DNA of 64,000 nucleotides, from the NCBI RefSeq assembly GCF_001640805.2, contig NC_066833.1, forward strand, positions 1,836,222 to 1,900,221, read 5' to 3'. Shown piece after piece: positions 1-10,440 of the stretch. The first letter of the stretch is position 1; every line of letters begins with the position of its first letter. Both the position numbers and the translations under genes were made by a program. Below the pieces are notes generated by a model. That model saw only the letters and a list, made by a program, of their open reading frames with translations. It was not told where the DNA came from and did not search any database. Source of the DNA: Lates calcarifer (Eukaryota; Chordata; Actinopteri; Centropomidae).

Positions 1-380
1 GGTTTACATATAGACACATACCTGTCATAGGCCATGACTGCCAACAGTAAAAACTCTGAGGAAGCCAGAGTGTAATATGAAAATCCTTGAAACAGACAAA
101 ATGCAATAGTTATGATCTGTTTTTCAGATAAAAAGTCAATCAAAAGCTTTGGGTAGATAGCAGTGCTGTAAAGAACAGTGTTGATTAACAAAGCTGCAAT
201 GAAAATGTACATAGGCTCATGGAGGTTTTTATGAATTGTGATAAGAAACACAATGACAGAATTACAGTAGATTATTAGAATATATACTGTAAACATTATC
301 GTAAAATAAAGATATCTGTATTTCTGCAGTTCGACATACCCACCAAAAGTTAGATATGTTACATTTACTTCAGCATCCAT
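1..380 (-). CDS. Olfactory receptor, N-terminal part (runs off window start)
   Basis: The minus strand reads from an ATG at 380-378 to the window edge as one open frame of 126 codons with no stop. It covers the extracellular N-terminus with an N-glycosylation site (NVT), membrane helices 1-3 and the MAYDRY motif at the end of helix 3, ending in VSICKP. Helix 1 carries a normal receptor-type Asn (CNSVIVFL) and loop 1 has the family hallmark LHEPMYIFIAALL. The protein is near-identical to the complete receptors at 3817-4743 and 12477-13391, so it belongs to the same recent expansion of teleost delta-type (OR6N/OR11A-like) receptors. It should be a seven-helix odorant GPCR of olfactory neurons. 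Helices 4-7 lie outside the window, so whether the gene is intact cannot be judged. Confidence 0.9.
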   Translation of the reverse strand, partial: MDAEVNVTYLTFGGYVELQKYRYLYFTIMFTVYILIIYCNSVIVFLITIHKNLHEPMYIFIAALLINTVLYSTAIYPKLLIDFLSEKQIITIAFCLFQGFSYYTLASSEFLLLAVMAYDRYVSICK

Positions 381-700
381 CAAGATTCTCCAAACCAAAA
401 TGTTAATCAGTAACACAAGCGGATCATACAACAGGTACTCAGAAATAATAACTGATAAAACACGTCTCACTTTGAGGATTGCAGGAGCAAATGAACTGTA
501 TTCGACTGTCTCATTCATTCACAAATACCAGAGTTACAGAGAGTGAACTGTTTCACTCTGTGAACTGTTTTTATCAGACTGTTTCACCCTCCATGGATGT
601 CATTAAACTCTCCACCAACATGTAAACAACTTCAGCAAACTCAGGATCCTGAACCCAAAGGTTTCATTACTGTGGACCTCTTTGTTGGGTGGCGATCTGG
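381..700 (-). repeat. Duplicated 5' flank of the partial olfactory receptor
   Basis: This is upstream sequence of the receptor at 1-380. It matches the sequence upstream of the receptors at 3817, 6798 and 12477, for example the 'aaaggtttcatta' block at 657-670 and 'tttgttgggtggc' near 680. The match stops abruptly near 695, where unrelated GC-rich DNA begins. It marks one unit of the segmental duplication that spread the receptor cluster. Confidence 0.7.
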
Positions 701-2040
701 CCAATCAGTGCTTCTTGTTACCAGCCAGTGGCTCATCCAATACCGCTTGACCCCCCGTTGGCGATCTGGCCAATCCCAGCAGATCTTCAGCTGGCGGTCC
801 AGCTGACCCCAGGTCCTCTTTCCTGGTAGGCAGCCCAGCCAAAACCTGCTCCTGATCACCTGTTGGGAACCCCTGCTCGTCGCCTGCTGTTTGGCGATCT
901 CACCAACACCTCCTCCAGAGTCCCAGTCAGGGGTCCAGTCCAATCTAGTTCCTGTTCCCTTGTCTGTGTGTCGGCCAACCCGTGCACCTTGTCTGCTGTC
1001 AATGGCCCAGCAAACACCTGCATCTTGTCACCTGTAGGGGCCTGCCCAACACCTGTTGCATCCCTGTCAGTGATACTAGATGATCTCCAGTCAGTGGACC
1101 AGCCAACATCACCTGCTCTCCAGTGGGCGGCCTACCCATGCACCTTGTCTTCTCTCATTGGTTTGGTTGAACCCAGATCCTGAGTTCTTGTCAATGGTCC
1201 AGTCAACTCTTTTACCTTGTCTCCTGTTAGGGGCCCAGCTGACACCAATGTGAGTTCCATCAGTGGTTCTGCAAACTCCAGCTCCTCGGCTGATACCAGT
1301 TCCAGTTCCTCTGTTGGGAGCTTAGCTGACACCAAATCCTGATCAACTGTTGGTGACTTGGTGGATTCCTGCCCCTCGTCTGCTGTTGATGGCTCAGCTG
1401 ACTCCTGCTCTGCATCCTGAGGGGAATCATCTGTGCCATCCTTGGCTGCCTTCATCTTCCTTCCTGGCCACCCGAGGGGACACGTCTTTGCAGCTGACAC
1501 CCTCCTGCCCGACCTCCGGATAGGACCTATTGTCGTCGCCCTACTGCCCAGTCTCCTGAGGGGTCTCACCTTCGCCGTTGTCTTCCTGTGGGCTCCCTCC
1601 TTCACTGCTTCCCTTCTGCTCAGCTTCCTGTGAGGACCCACCTTTCTTATCGCCAAACCCCTCATGAGGGGTTCCACCTTGGCCATTGCCTTCCTACCTC
1701 CCTAGGCCATCCATCAGAGATCTCACACTTTGAACTCTTAAACATCATGACTGTTTGCCTGCGGACCTCCTGTTCTGCCCGGTTTTCCTGCCCCAGGCCA
1801 GCCTGGCAAAGTCCTGAGTCAGAGGGCTGTTTTTTTCTTTCCTTTTTTTTCTCCTCTGCTGAGTGTTCTACCATAAACTTTCATTTGTTGGCTTTTAGCC
1901 TGTTCATTTGGCAGCGAGTATTTTTATTTTTCTGTTCTTAGTTAAAATAACTAATTTTTGTTTGCTAGCCAGATCTCTGAGTCTGCATTTAAAGGTCCAT
2001 CTCCCTCGTCCTGAGCTCCAATCATGACAGCTAATATGGA
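700..2040. repeat. GC-rich insert with a decayed internally repetitive coding-like block
   Basis: This block is richer in G+C than its surroundings. From about 940 to 1420 it is built of diverged copies of a short unit (plus strand: 'ccttgtc', then 'gtcaatggcccag' or 'gttaggggcccag', then 'caacacctg'). On the minus strand 1686-1132 is open for 184 codons. It has a basic N-terminal part and a repetitive tail with phrases such as AGPLTGDKVKELTGPLT. The same phrase pattern continues past 1131 but is broken by stops and frameshifts. The stretch 1760-2035 resembles the non-coding end of a fish retroelement: a T-rich tract, then 'tctgagtctgcattta', ending near 'atgacag'. The best guess is a dead mobile element with a repetitive protein. 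The family is not identified. Confidence 0.4.
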
Positions 2041-3816
2041 TCAAGACCCAGAAACCCTGTTTATTGTTTGTTTAAAAGCCCACACCTCCAGTTTGCAACA
2101 CAGACGTTCTATTATGAATTTGTAGTCCCTGAGTCCAAACTCGAATAACACTTATGATACTACTAAGACATCATCAGTGTTACTTTCTCCTCCAGAGACA
2201 AAGAAGACAGAGTACAACTGTTTTCACAGATTGAGTAGGTCTAATGTGAGGGGGAAAAAAACTTTACCTCTAAAAACTTGAGTTTTCTCCAATTGAACTT
2301 TGTCAATCTCTTGGTCTCATATTCAGATGTAGCTTCTCAGGCTATAGTAGATAAACAATGGGCCACTTTAATCTAACTGGAAAATGTAGGTGTTTTCATG
2401 AATGAAATGAAATTATAAATTACTCTAAAATGAGTACGTCAACACCAGTTAAAGGTGAGAGAAACCCAAGGGAAGAAATATAAAATTATGTTTAAGTGAC
2501 GTGAAACTCGTGAAATTTCTCTACTCTTCAATTTTTTACACTGTAACCAGGCCCGGAGTGGCTAATTGCGAGAACCAGGAAAATTCCCGGAGGGCCGGGC
2601 TGGTTGTGGGGCCACAAGGGCCAGTCTACAGTGACAGTAAATAGATATTACAGGGTGCACTCGCTAAAAATGGGCACCAGTAGGCTACTCAATATTTGAG
2701 TAGCGTTTCTCTACAGACAGCAATATTCTTCAACAGCCAAGCAGTAAGCAAGCTTAACGTTGGTTCCATAATCACATTTGATCATTGAGCTGTTCCCTCT
2801 GCCCTGACACAGATGTGATACGTGATCGAAAAGCTGGGTCAGCTAAATGTGCCAAACTGTTTTATTAACACAAGCTTGCAGCACTCAGCAAATGCGTCAG
2901 GTAAGCTCAAGTTACCAGATGTGCAAAACAAAGCAGAACACATAACATGAAAACCACCGTTAAAGTTTATGAATCAAGTCAGTGAACTGTTTGGTGTTAT
3001 ACAGCCTAATTTATATGATACAAAGTTCTTTGCAAATAGTATGTTACAAGAACTAAGTGTGAAACTTAACCTTGTAGCCCCTCAGCAGCAGCTCCTCAAT
3101 CAGTCTGATAGTTAGTGTAAGGAGAAGCCACCAAACACGAGCAACTCCAGAGTGGACAGGTTGGATTCAGTCAGTGTTAATGTTATAAAGACCACAGTCT
3201 AGACCTGTTCTATAGGAAAAGTGGCCAGAAAAACTTAAATTAGACTTGATCAAATTAGTCCCAGTATCACCAATATTTATAACCACACTTACGTGTGTCA
3301 AATTGGAAATTTGATTTTTGATAAATACATTATTAATAACAGGGATGTAGAGAATAGTGCACTATTTCAGACTTACATTAGGAAGGCTACAATTATATAT
3401 CTCCAGTAAAAGGTGAGCTTGTCTGAGCCATGAAACTCCCAGGCTGAAACTGAGTCCCACTCCAGCCCTATTTGCAAACACAATACTGAATGTACCATTA
3501 CAAACACTGGTGTGGAACACAATGAATCACAAGTTTTTTTTTTCTTACAAACATTTGCTTTATTGGTTAAAATTCCACACTGCCAAATCAAAATCTGTAA
3601 CATACAAACAGTAAAGATCAGTGAAATCCTGTCATGTGCTGCTGTGTTTTAGGCTGGCAAGGGGAAAAAATAAATGAAATGAAAGCTGATGATACTCTGT
3701 ACCAATACTGTGCATCTGTCCTAAAATTAAATTTATGAAATACTTATTAAGAGAACATGTCAGTGTATCATCATTACTGATGAAACCACTTTACATCAGT
3801 TAATAATGTTTACATA
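2041..3816. other. Intergenic, no gene seen
   Basis: AT-rich spacer with only short shadow ORFs. Around 2550-2640 a GC-rich patch with a self-complementary look ('cccggag' and 'gggccgggc') resembles edges of degraded DNA transposons, but no complete element can be delimited. Nothing else is supported. Confidence 0.5.
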
Positions 3817-4743
3817 TTAGTGTGATTTGATCTGAAGCAACAACCTCTTGAGGTGTTTAGAGATTTCTTTCATTTTTAATCCATATATGATTGGATTTAA
3901 GAGAGGATGATAAGCAATCATTTGTAAAGTCATTATTAAACGGGCAAGTTTTGGTAAATCTGATTCCACTCGAACTACAACAACATCATAAACAGCAAAG
4001 CAGGAAAAGTTAATCAATACCAGCAGGTGTGGTAAACAGGTCTGTGCAGCTTTTTTCCTGACTTTTTTACAACTTCTATAGGATATTATAAGTATCCTGG
4101 TGTATGTGAAAAGTATGAAGAGCATAGGGAAAAGTGCAATGTTTAGCAACATGGCCACACCATATATAGATATAGCTTCTGAGATCACACACTGAAGTGT
4201 GAACGCTGAATTGTTGCAGAATATTCCCTTCATAGTAAAGTTACAGAGTTTGACATTAGTATACAGTACAACTGACACTGCAATCTCACAAGCAGGCACA
4301 AGCCAAGCTAAGATCAGGAAGCCTTTGACAGTTGTTTCTCTCATGATAGTTGGATATTGCAGAGGTTTACATATAGACACATACCTGTCATAGGCCATGA
4401 CTGCCAACAGTAAAAACTCTGAAGTGGCCAGAGTGTAATATGAAAATCCTTGAAAGATACAAAATGCAGTAGTTATGATGTGTTTTTCAGATAAAAAGTC
4501 AATCAAAAGCTTTGGGTAGATATTAGTGCTGAACAGAACAGAGTTGATTAACAAAGCTGCAATGAAAATGTACATAGGCTCATGGAGGTTTTTATGAATT
4601 GTGATAAGAAACACGATGACGGAATTAAAACAGATTATTAGAATATATACTGTAAACATTATCATAAAATAAAGATATCTGTATTTCTGCAGTTCGACAT
4701 ACCCACCAAGAGTTATATATGTTACATTTACCTCAGTGTTCAT
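3817..4743 (-). CDS. Olfactory receptor, intact, teleost OR6N/OR11A-like
   Basis: Single-exon seven-helix odorant receptor of 308 codons. The frame is open 40 codons further upstream, to an ATG at 4863. The ATG at 4743-4741 is preferred because the paralogues at 7724 and 12477 start at the same position and because a signal-less N-terminus of about 25 residues with an NVT glycosylation site is normal for the family. Visible hallmarks are LHEPMYIFIAALLINSVL in loop 1/helix 2, MAYDRYVSICKPLQYPTIM at helix 3/loop 2, the paired Cys of extracellular loop 2, KKAAQTCLPHLLVL in helix 6 and PLLNPIIYGLK in helix 7, then a short basic tail. It should couple to the olfactory G protein in ciliated sensory neurons. 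The ligand is unknown. The subfamily name comes from recall of family resemblance. Confidence 0.93.
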   Translation of the reverse strand: MNTEVNVTYITLGGYVELQKYRYLYFMIMFTVYILIICFNSVIVFLITIHKNLHEPMYIFIAALLINSVLFSTNIYPKLLIDFLSEKHIITTAFCIFQGFSYYTLATSEFLLLAVMAYDRYVSICKPLQYPTIMRETTVKGFLILAWLVPACEIAVSVVLYTNVKLCNFTMKGIFCNNSAFTLQCVISEAISIYGVAMLLNIALFPMLFILFTYTRILIISYRSCKKVRKKAAQTCLPHLLVLINFSCFAVYDVVVVRVESDLPKLARLIMTLQMIAYHPLLNPIIYGLKMKEISKHLKRLLLQIKSH

Positions 4744-5280
4744 CAAGATTCTCCAAACCAAAATGTTAATTAGTAACACAGGTGGATCATACAACAGGTA
4801 CTCAGAAATAATAACTGATAAAACACGTCTCTCTTTGAGGATTGCAGTAACAGATTGTCTCATTCATTCCGAGATACCAGAGTTACAGAGAGTGAAGTGT
4901 TTGACTCTGTGAGGACTGTTTTTATCAGACTGTTTCACCCTCCATGGATGTTATTAAACTGTCCACCAACATGTAAACAACTTCAGCAAACTCAAGGGTC
5001 CTAAACCCAAAGGTTTCATTATTGTAGACCTTGTTGTTGGGTGGCGTGCCCCCATCACAGTTTGCAGTAGAGGGTGAATGCCCTTGTCATCAAGAAAAAT
5101 GGATGAATAGATGATTATGTTTACTACAAGCATTAACATATGAATATATGCAATAGCAAACATAATAAACACATAGGGCAGTGCTATACGACTGTGTTTC
5201 TCAACCTTTTTAAGGGTGTGACTCTCTTGTATCAAGTAGCAAATTAAAAACACTATGTACCTCCAACAATCAGACTACAG
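4744..5280 (-). repeat. Duplicated receptor 5' flank with hAT-like terminus
   Basis: This segment matches the upstream regions at 7725-8260 and, inverted, 12000-12476. It includes the 'gatggatgttattaaact' block, the 'tttgttgggtggc' type block (about 5030-5045) and 'aaaaatggatgaatagatg' (about 5096). Near 5199-5220 'ttctcaacctttttaaggg' resembles the terminal inverted repeat typical of hAT transposons ('cagtggttctcaacctttt'). The flank therefore carried an old hAT fragment when it was duplicated. Confidence 0.7.
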
Positions 5281-5880
5281 ATAGTACAGCTAGTCATTCA
5301 CAAACAGAGAATACATAAAGAAGGTTTTCCTTAATTGTGCAGATATTTTCTATGATGTCCGCTGATGAAAGACACCATGTCCTCAAGAACACTCTAGAAG
5401 CGCATTAGTGAAATGTCAAAAATAAATAACTAAAAATACACATACAGCAAAGTATTGCCACTGACAGTTCAGGGGAATTCAGTGTGGCTATTGATCAAAA
5501 TTAGGACATCAGTGAGATGCCACGTCTGGTGGTAATTTAGACAAGATAAACTCAACTGATTTGGCGTGATTTGGAAAGGCCTGTCTACATGCATATATAA
5601 AGTCTCACAGCTGACAATGCATAAACCAAGCAAAAACCAAGTCATGAGGTCAAAAGAACTGCCTTTAAAGCTCACAGAAACATGATTTTTTGTTATTTAA
5701 GAATTATGCTGCAACTTAATAAAACATGAAAAAAATTGATGGGGCCTGAGCACTTTCCAAACACACTGTGAATGATTTCTTTAATGCTTGTCACTGATGC
5801 CAGGCTATGGATGTCTGCTACATTGATGGTAGTGGTGAAAAGAGATATGATAGGCAGGGGACATGCAGCAAAAAGCCCAG
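5281..5880. other. Intergenic, no gene seen
   Basis: AT-rich spacer between two copies of the receptor flank. Only short spurious reading frames are present and no promoter or RNA gene is recognised. Confidence 0.5.
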
Positions 5881-6230
5881 GGCAGATTCAAACGGAGACC
5901 CAGCAGATCTCTTTGTAGGGCTCTGTGCCCCTATTACAGTCTTCAGTGGAGGGTGAGAGGTCTTGTCTCTGCATCAAGAAAAATGGATGAACAGATAATT
6001 ATGACGTTTGATACAAGCATTGACATGAATATATAGCACATTTGACACCTATGTCTGGGCTATAGGACAGTGGCTCTCAACCTTTGTAAGAGGGTGACCC
6101 AGTTTTGAAGATAAAAATGTTGTGTGACTCACCCACCCCAGAAAACAAAGGAAATATCTTATGTACACAATTAGAGATTTACCTCTGTCTTTGAGAGGTT
6201 CATCACTGAAATTGCAGAAAATATACATAT
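5880..6230 (-). repeat. Orphan copy of the receptor 5' flank
   Basis: This region repeats the flank module seen at 5030-5260 and 7970-8260: 'cagtggagggtgag', then 'atcaagaaaaatggatgaa', then 'gacagtggctctcaaccttt' at about 6067. There is no receptor coding sequence where one would be expected (about 5300-5880). It is most simply a duplicated unit whose receptor was deleted. The phrase at 6067 is again a hAT-like terminus. Confidence 0.65.
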
Positions 6231-6797
6231 AGTGTCCTGCCCTTGCGGCACATACTCTTGTGCAAAGCTAGACAGCCATTTAACATTTGTAAGTCCTCCA
6301 ATAAACACACAAGGCTTGACTTTTCACTTAAGTCTAGTTTCCACTTCAGCATTTGTTTTTGATTCTTTTCTACTTGAATTCGCTGTAAAACTGAAATGTT
6401 ACAGAGATAAAAATATAAATCAGTATACAAACATTTACATATGAATACTGACAGTATATACATGTAACTGCGTAACTACACAATTCCTAACAATTTATAA
6501 AGCAACACTGTACCATGTAAAAGCACAGCTCAACTAACACAACCACTACAGTTAGTTACCATTGTAACTGCTAACAGAGCACATTTTTACTAAACAATAT
6601 GAAAGTTGACGCCTCCTTTTTATAACCAGTATAAACTTCATTAATGCAACTGGAGACAATGATACAAATATTGATGTCTAAAATTAAAAATAATTATATG
6701 CGTATTACATGTATCAGTCATAAAAATGAATCCATTGACTTGAAAAAAAGATACATCAATGCATTATTTCAAGTAGGACTCCAGTAATGTTTACATA
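6231..6797. other. Intergenic, no gene seen
   Basis: AT-rich sequence with short unrelated ORFs on both strands. Nothing conserved or structured was recognised, apart from its position as the 3' flank of the receptor at 6798-7724. Confidence 0.5.
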
Positions 6798-7724
6798 TTA
6801 GTGTGGTTTGATCTGAAACAACAGCCTCTTGAGGTGTTTAGAGATTTCTTTCATTTTTAATCCATATATGATTGGATTCAAGAGAGGATGGTACACAGTC
6901 ACTTGTAAAGTCATTATTAAACGGGCAAGTTTTGGAAAATTTGATTCCACTCGAACTACAACAATATCATAAATAAAAAAACAAGTGAAGCTGATTAAAA
7001 CCAAAAGGTGAGGTAAACAGGTCTGTGCAGCTTTTTTCCTGACTTCTCCTCTGCTTCTATAGGATATTATAAGTATCCTGGTGTATGTAAAAAGTATGAA
7101 GAGCACAGGGAGAAGTGAAATATTCAACAACACAACCACACCATAAGTAGACATTGCTACTGAGATTGCACACTGAAGTTTGTAAACTGAATTGTTGCAG
7201 AAAATTCCCTTCACAACTACGTTACAGAGTTTTATATTAACATTCAATGCAAGTGTCACTGAGAGCTCACAAGCAGGCACAAGCCACGAAAAAATCACTA
7301 AGACTTTGACAGTAATTTTTCTCATGATAGTTGGATATTGCAGAGGTTTACATATAGACACATACCTGTCATAGGACATGACTGCCAACAGTAAAAACTC
7401 TGAATAGGCCAGAGTGTAATATGAAAATCCTTGAAAGATACAAAGTGGATAAGTTATGACCTGTTTTTCAGATAAAACATCAAACAGAATCTTTGGGTAG
7501 ATATTAGTGCTGTAAAGAACAGAGTTGATTAACAAAGCTGCAATGAAAATGTACATAGGCTCATGGAGGTTTCTGTGAGTCACAATTAGAAACACAATGG
7601 TAGCATTACAGCAGATTATTAGAATATATACTATTAACATGATCGTAAAATAAAGATATCTGTATTCCTGCAATCCAATATATCCATCAAGAGTTATATA
7701 CGTTACATTTAATTCAGCCTTCAT
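6798..7724 (-). CDS. Olfactory receptor, intact, close paralogue of 3817-4743
   Basis: Single-exon receptor of 308 codons starting at the ATG at 7724-7722 (MKAELNVTYITL); the codon before it is TTG. All seven helices are open. Motifs: NVT glycosylation site, LHEPMYIFIAALLINSVL, MSYDRYVSICKPLQYPTIM (Ser replaces the usual Ala in MAYDRY, as also in the 12477 copy), RKKAAQTCLPHLLVL, PLLNPIIYGLK and tail LFQIKPH. It is more diverged from 3817-4743 in helix 4, extracellular loop 2 and helix 5, the regions that usually line the odorant pocket of this family. That pattern suggests a different ligand preference rather than loss of function. The 5' flank is shared with its neighbours. Confidence 0.93.
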   Translation of the reverse strand: MKAELNVTYITLDGYIGLQEYRYLYFTIMLIVYILIICCNATIVFLIVTHRNLHEPMYIFIAALLINSVLYSTNIYPKILFDVLSEKQVITYPLCIFQGFSYYTLAYSEFLLLAVMSYDRYVSICKPLQYPTIMRKITVKVLVIFSWLVPACELSVTLALNVNIKLCNVVVKGIFCNNSVYKLQCAISVAMSTYGVVVLLNISLLPVLFILFTYTRILIISYRSRGEVRKKAAQTCLPHLLVLISFTCFFIYDIVVVRVESNFPKLARLIMTLQVTVYHPLLNPIIYGLKMKEISKHLKRLLFQIKPH

Positions 7725-8300
7725 CAAGATTCTTTAAATCAAAATGTTAATCACAGGTGGATCATACAACAGGTACTCAGAAATAATAACTGATAAAACA
7801 TGTCTCACTTTGAGGATTGCAGTAAGAGATAAGTTACAGAAAGTGAAGTGCTTGACCTTGTGGACTGTTTTTATTAGACTGCTTCACCCTCTATGGATCT
7901 CATTAAACTCTCCAAAAACATGTAAACAACTTCAGCAAACTCGGGAGTCCTGAACCCAAAGGTTCCATTATTGTAGACCTCTTTGTTGGATGGCATGCCC
8001 CATCACAGTTTGCAGTGGAGGGTGAATGCCCTTCAAGAAAAACCAATAGATAAATAATTATTACATTTGTTACAAGAATTAAACTAATATAATAAGTAAT
8101 AAACTCATACATAGATGCTGTAGGACAGTGGCTCTCAACCTTTTTAAGGGTGTGAACCACCTTTTGAGAATAAAGATATTGTGCAACCCCCAACCCCAAA
8201 AAAGATAAATATATGCAGAAATGAAGATTTACTTCTGTCGTTGAGAGGCTCATCACTGAAATTGCAGAAAATACACATAAAGTGTTGCCACTGACAAATT
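7725..8300 (-). repeat. Duplicated receptor 5' flank with hAT-like fragment
   Basis: Third full copy of the flank, containing 'tttgttggatggcatgccc' (about 7982) and 'ggacagtggctctcaacctt' (about 8121), followed by the 'gaaccacctttt' type sequence typical of hAT-derived repeats. It aligns in the same orientation as 4744-5280 and in inverted orientation to 12000-12476. Confidence 0.7.
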
Positions 8301-8480
8301 CAGTAGCGTTCAGTGTGGCTGTGCATCAAATTCAGTTGACTGGACATGATCTGGAAAGGCACACACCAGTCTATATAAGGGCTCACAGCTGACAATGCAT
8401 ATCAGAGCAAAAACCAAGTCATGAGGTCAAGACTGCAGAATGTCCCTACTATGATTTCTTTAACACTTGTCATTAATACG
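8301..8480. other. Short spacer
   Basis: Spacer between the receptor flank and the retroelement remnant. It shares 'gacaatgcat' and 'aaaaaccaagtcatgaggtca' with 5610-5655, so it also belongs to the duplicated flank. Confidence 0.45.
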
Positions 8481-9620
8481 AGGTCAGGGATGTCCGCTAC
8501 ACTGATGGTGGAGAAGGCATGACAGGCAGAAGAACTGGACGTTTTTCCTCTCATCCGAAAGGCTTCAGTTCTACAGGCTGTTTGGGAATTCCCAGGTATT
8601 CAACCTCTTGGTGGGGGTTGTTACATTGGAGGTGGTCCTCAGAAACGTCGACCCATCCTGCCACTTGTATGATGTACAGGTGGTGGTCTTCCTACTCAGA
8701 ATCTCTGCCTGCCATACCTCCTCCAGTGCCCACCAGGTAAGCAGCAAGATCGTTAGCTGGAGCTACCGTTCAGTGATGTGTGGGTGGGGCAGTGGTCGAA
8801 TGGGGACATCTCCCCGCCACACCTTGCAGCTGATCCTACTGGGGTGTTATACCCCATCTTTCCTCAGCAACCACAGCCAGTAGCTTGACCTCTCAGCCTC
8901 TTCTGGCATCCCTCTAAAGGCCCTCTATAGGCTTGTCCCAGACATTCTGGCTCTCCACAGAAGTTGGATTGTTGACTTCCCTGTATAGCCCCTACGTCCA
9001 ACTCCCACTGGGTTTATGGTCGCCATCCAGCTAGCCTCCCTGCACTCTGCAGCCAACTCAGTGTACTCAATCCCTTCCTCCCATGGGACAATGAGTTAAT
9101 TGATGACAAACTTCTTTGCAGCTGTGGACCACATCAGCTCATCTGGTCTGAGAGTCATCTCTGTGATCTCTGGTAGGAATACTAGCTGTTTGCCCAGATC
9201 AACCCACATTCCCCATGCCTTTCCAGTAAGTATGCGTTGTTTTGCTTGCTGTTGGCTTCTGTAACTTCTCACCTGGCCTGACCAAGGACATGAGCTTTTG
9301 GTGGTTCCTTTGGGAGTGCTACAACCCTGTAGTTCTCTAGCAGCTGAGCCAGCTTCCATAGCACCTGAATATGCTTCCACCTGCACCTAAGCAACCTTGC
9401 ACCCTAACAGGATGTGCTAGAGGCCTGCTTCAGTGTAACTACATAATGGACACTTGTCCTCACTACCAAACCACTGGAAGAGGTTGCAGGGGCTGCCCAT
9501 ATCAGGAAGTGGAGCTGCACCTGTGGAGTTCATCAGATGTCTGTCCAGCTGATGTCTCTGGTTGTGATGGTCTCCCATTTTGTCCATGCTTCTTGCTGGC
9601 CATCATTTGAGTTGTTAGGA
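8480..9620 (-). pseudogene. Dead non-LTR retrotransposon, R2/Hero-like C-terminal region
   Basis: Read on the minus strand from about 9650 downwards, the frame (with several stops) gives a run ending a reverse-transcriptase polyprotein. It contains WTKWETITTRDISWTDI near 9560 and later LRPDELMWSTAAKK at about 9130-9170, then a stop, then LIVPWEEGI. That pattern, PD followed by a strand and an acidic V/T-rich strand before PWE, matches the restriction-enzyme-like endonuclease domain at the C-terminus of R2/NeSL/Hero-type elements as I know the family. The catalytic acidic position after the PD strand is replaced by an in-frame stop (about 9100). The element is inactive. The exact 5' limit is unclear. 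Confidence 0.6.
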
Positions 9621-10084
9621 TCACATGGGTCGTGGTGTGAATGGGGGTTAAATCGCTCGGTTAAGGATCTCAAGACTGCTTTGAAGTTGGTGTCGTAGGC
9701 CACCACTTCTGTTTAAGGATGGTTGTTCCAGATGGACACTCCTCTCTCAAACCATCCATCGTCTTTGTCAAAAAATGGGGACATTAGTACCGTCAAAGGA
9801 GTGTCCCTTCTCCTCCAAATGCAGATGTGAGTCTTGTCCTGATGAGCTGGCTCCCCTGTGTTGTGCCATGCGCTTGTGGATTGGTTGTTTGGTCTCTAAT
9901 ATGTATAGGTGTATAGGTCCAAGCACTCCTCACTGCATTGCACAACATATACAAGGTTGTTCAGCTTGTGCTTGGGTGTCTTGTCCTTAGTATGAACCAA
10001 TTTATCTTGCAAAACTCACCAGATGTGGGATGTCACTGTCATGGTTTCCTTAATCAGCAGGCATCACACAAAACCTGTTGTTAT
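9620..10084. other. Spacer, no gene seen
   Basis: The part next to 9620 may be further 5' sequence of the minus-strand retroelement. An imperfect inverted pair, 'gatggttgttccagatggacactcc' type sequence at about 9717-9745 against 'aaggagtgtcc' at about 9796, could form a hairpin. No coding potential is visible. Confidence 0.35.
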
Positions 10085-10175
10085 GTTAATGCTTGTAGGA
10101 AATGTAATGATTATTCATCCATTTTTCTTGATGCTAAGGCCATTCCACCTCCACTGCAAACTGTAATATTCAGGA
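10085..10175 (+). repeat. Orphan receptor-flank fragment, plus orientation
   Basis: 'tgttaatgcttgtaggaaatg' continuing to 'ccatttttcttgatgctaagg' matches 12080-12170 in the same orientation, and matches 5040-5140 inverted. No receptor follows; the sequence runs straight into retrotransposon DNA. It is a relic of another duplicated unit. Confidence 0.6.
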
Positions 10176-10440
10176 CGCGTTGCCTCCGCAGGCCCAAAAT
10201 AACATCATAAGGGATGGGACTCACTACTGTCACCACCGCTTCTCCCTGTCCCCCTCTGGGAGGCGCTATCGTACCCTTAAGCCTTGCACCTCCAGACTCA
10301 AAAATAGAGCCATTATTGAGCTAAAAGTGAGTGTGTGTGTGTGTGTGTGTGTGTGTCATCACTGTGGACTGACCTTTTTGATTTATTCTTGCATTCACTC
10401 CGTTTATTTACTACACAACATTGTATTTATTATCAGCTGC
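10176..10440 (+). mobile_element. 3' fragment of a CR1/L2-like LINE with internal GT run
   Basis: The plus strand resembles the last codons of a CR1/L2-type reverse transcriptase (phrases like FSLSPSGRRYRTL and TSRLKN) followed by a short (GT)n run at about 10330-10355 and a T-rich tail. It is degenerate and 5' truncated. Confidence 0.5.

Noticed and set aside
4744..4863. Forty extra N-terminal codons for the receptor at 3817-4743
   Set aside because: Not present in the paralogues at 7724 and 12477, and the receptor family starts a short way before helix 1.
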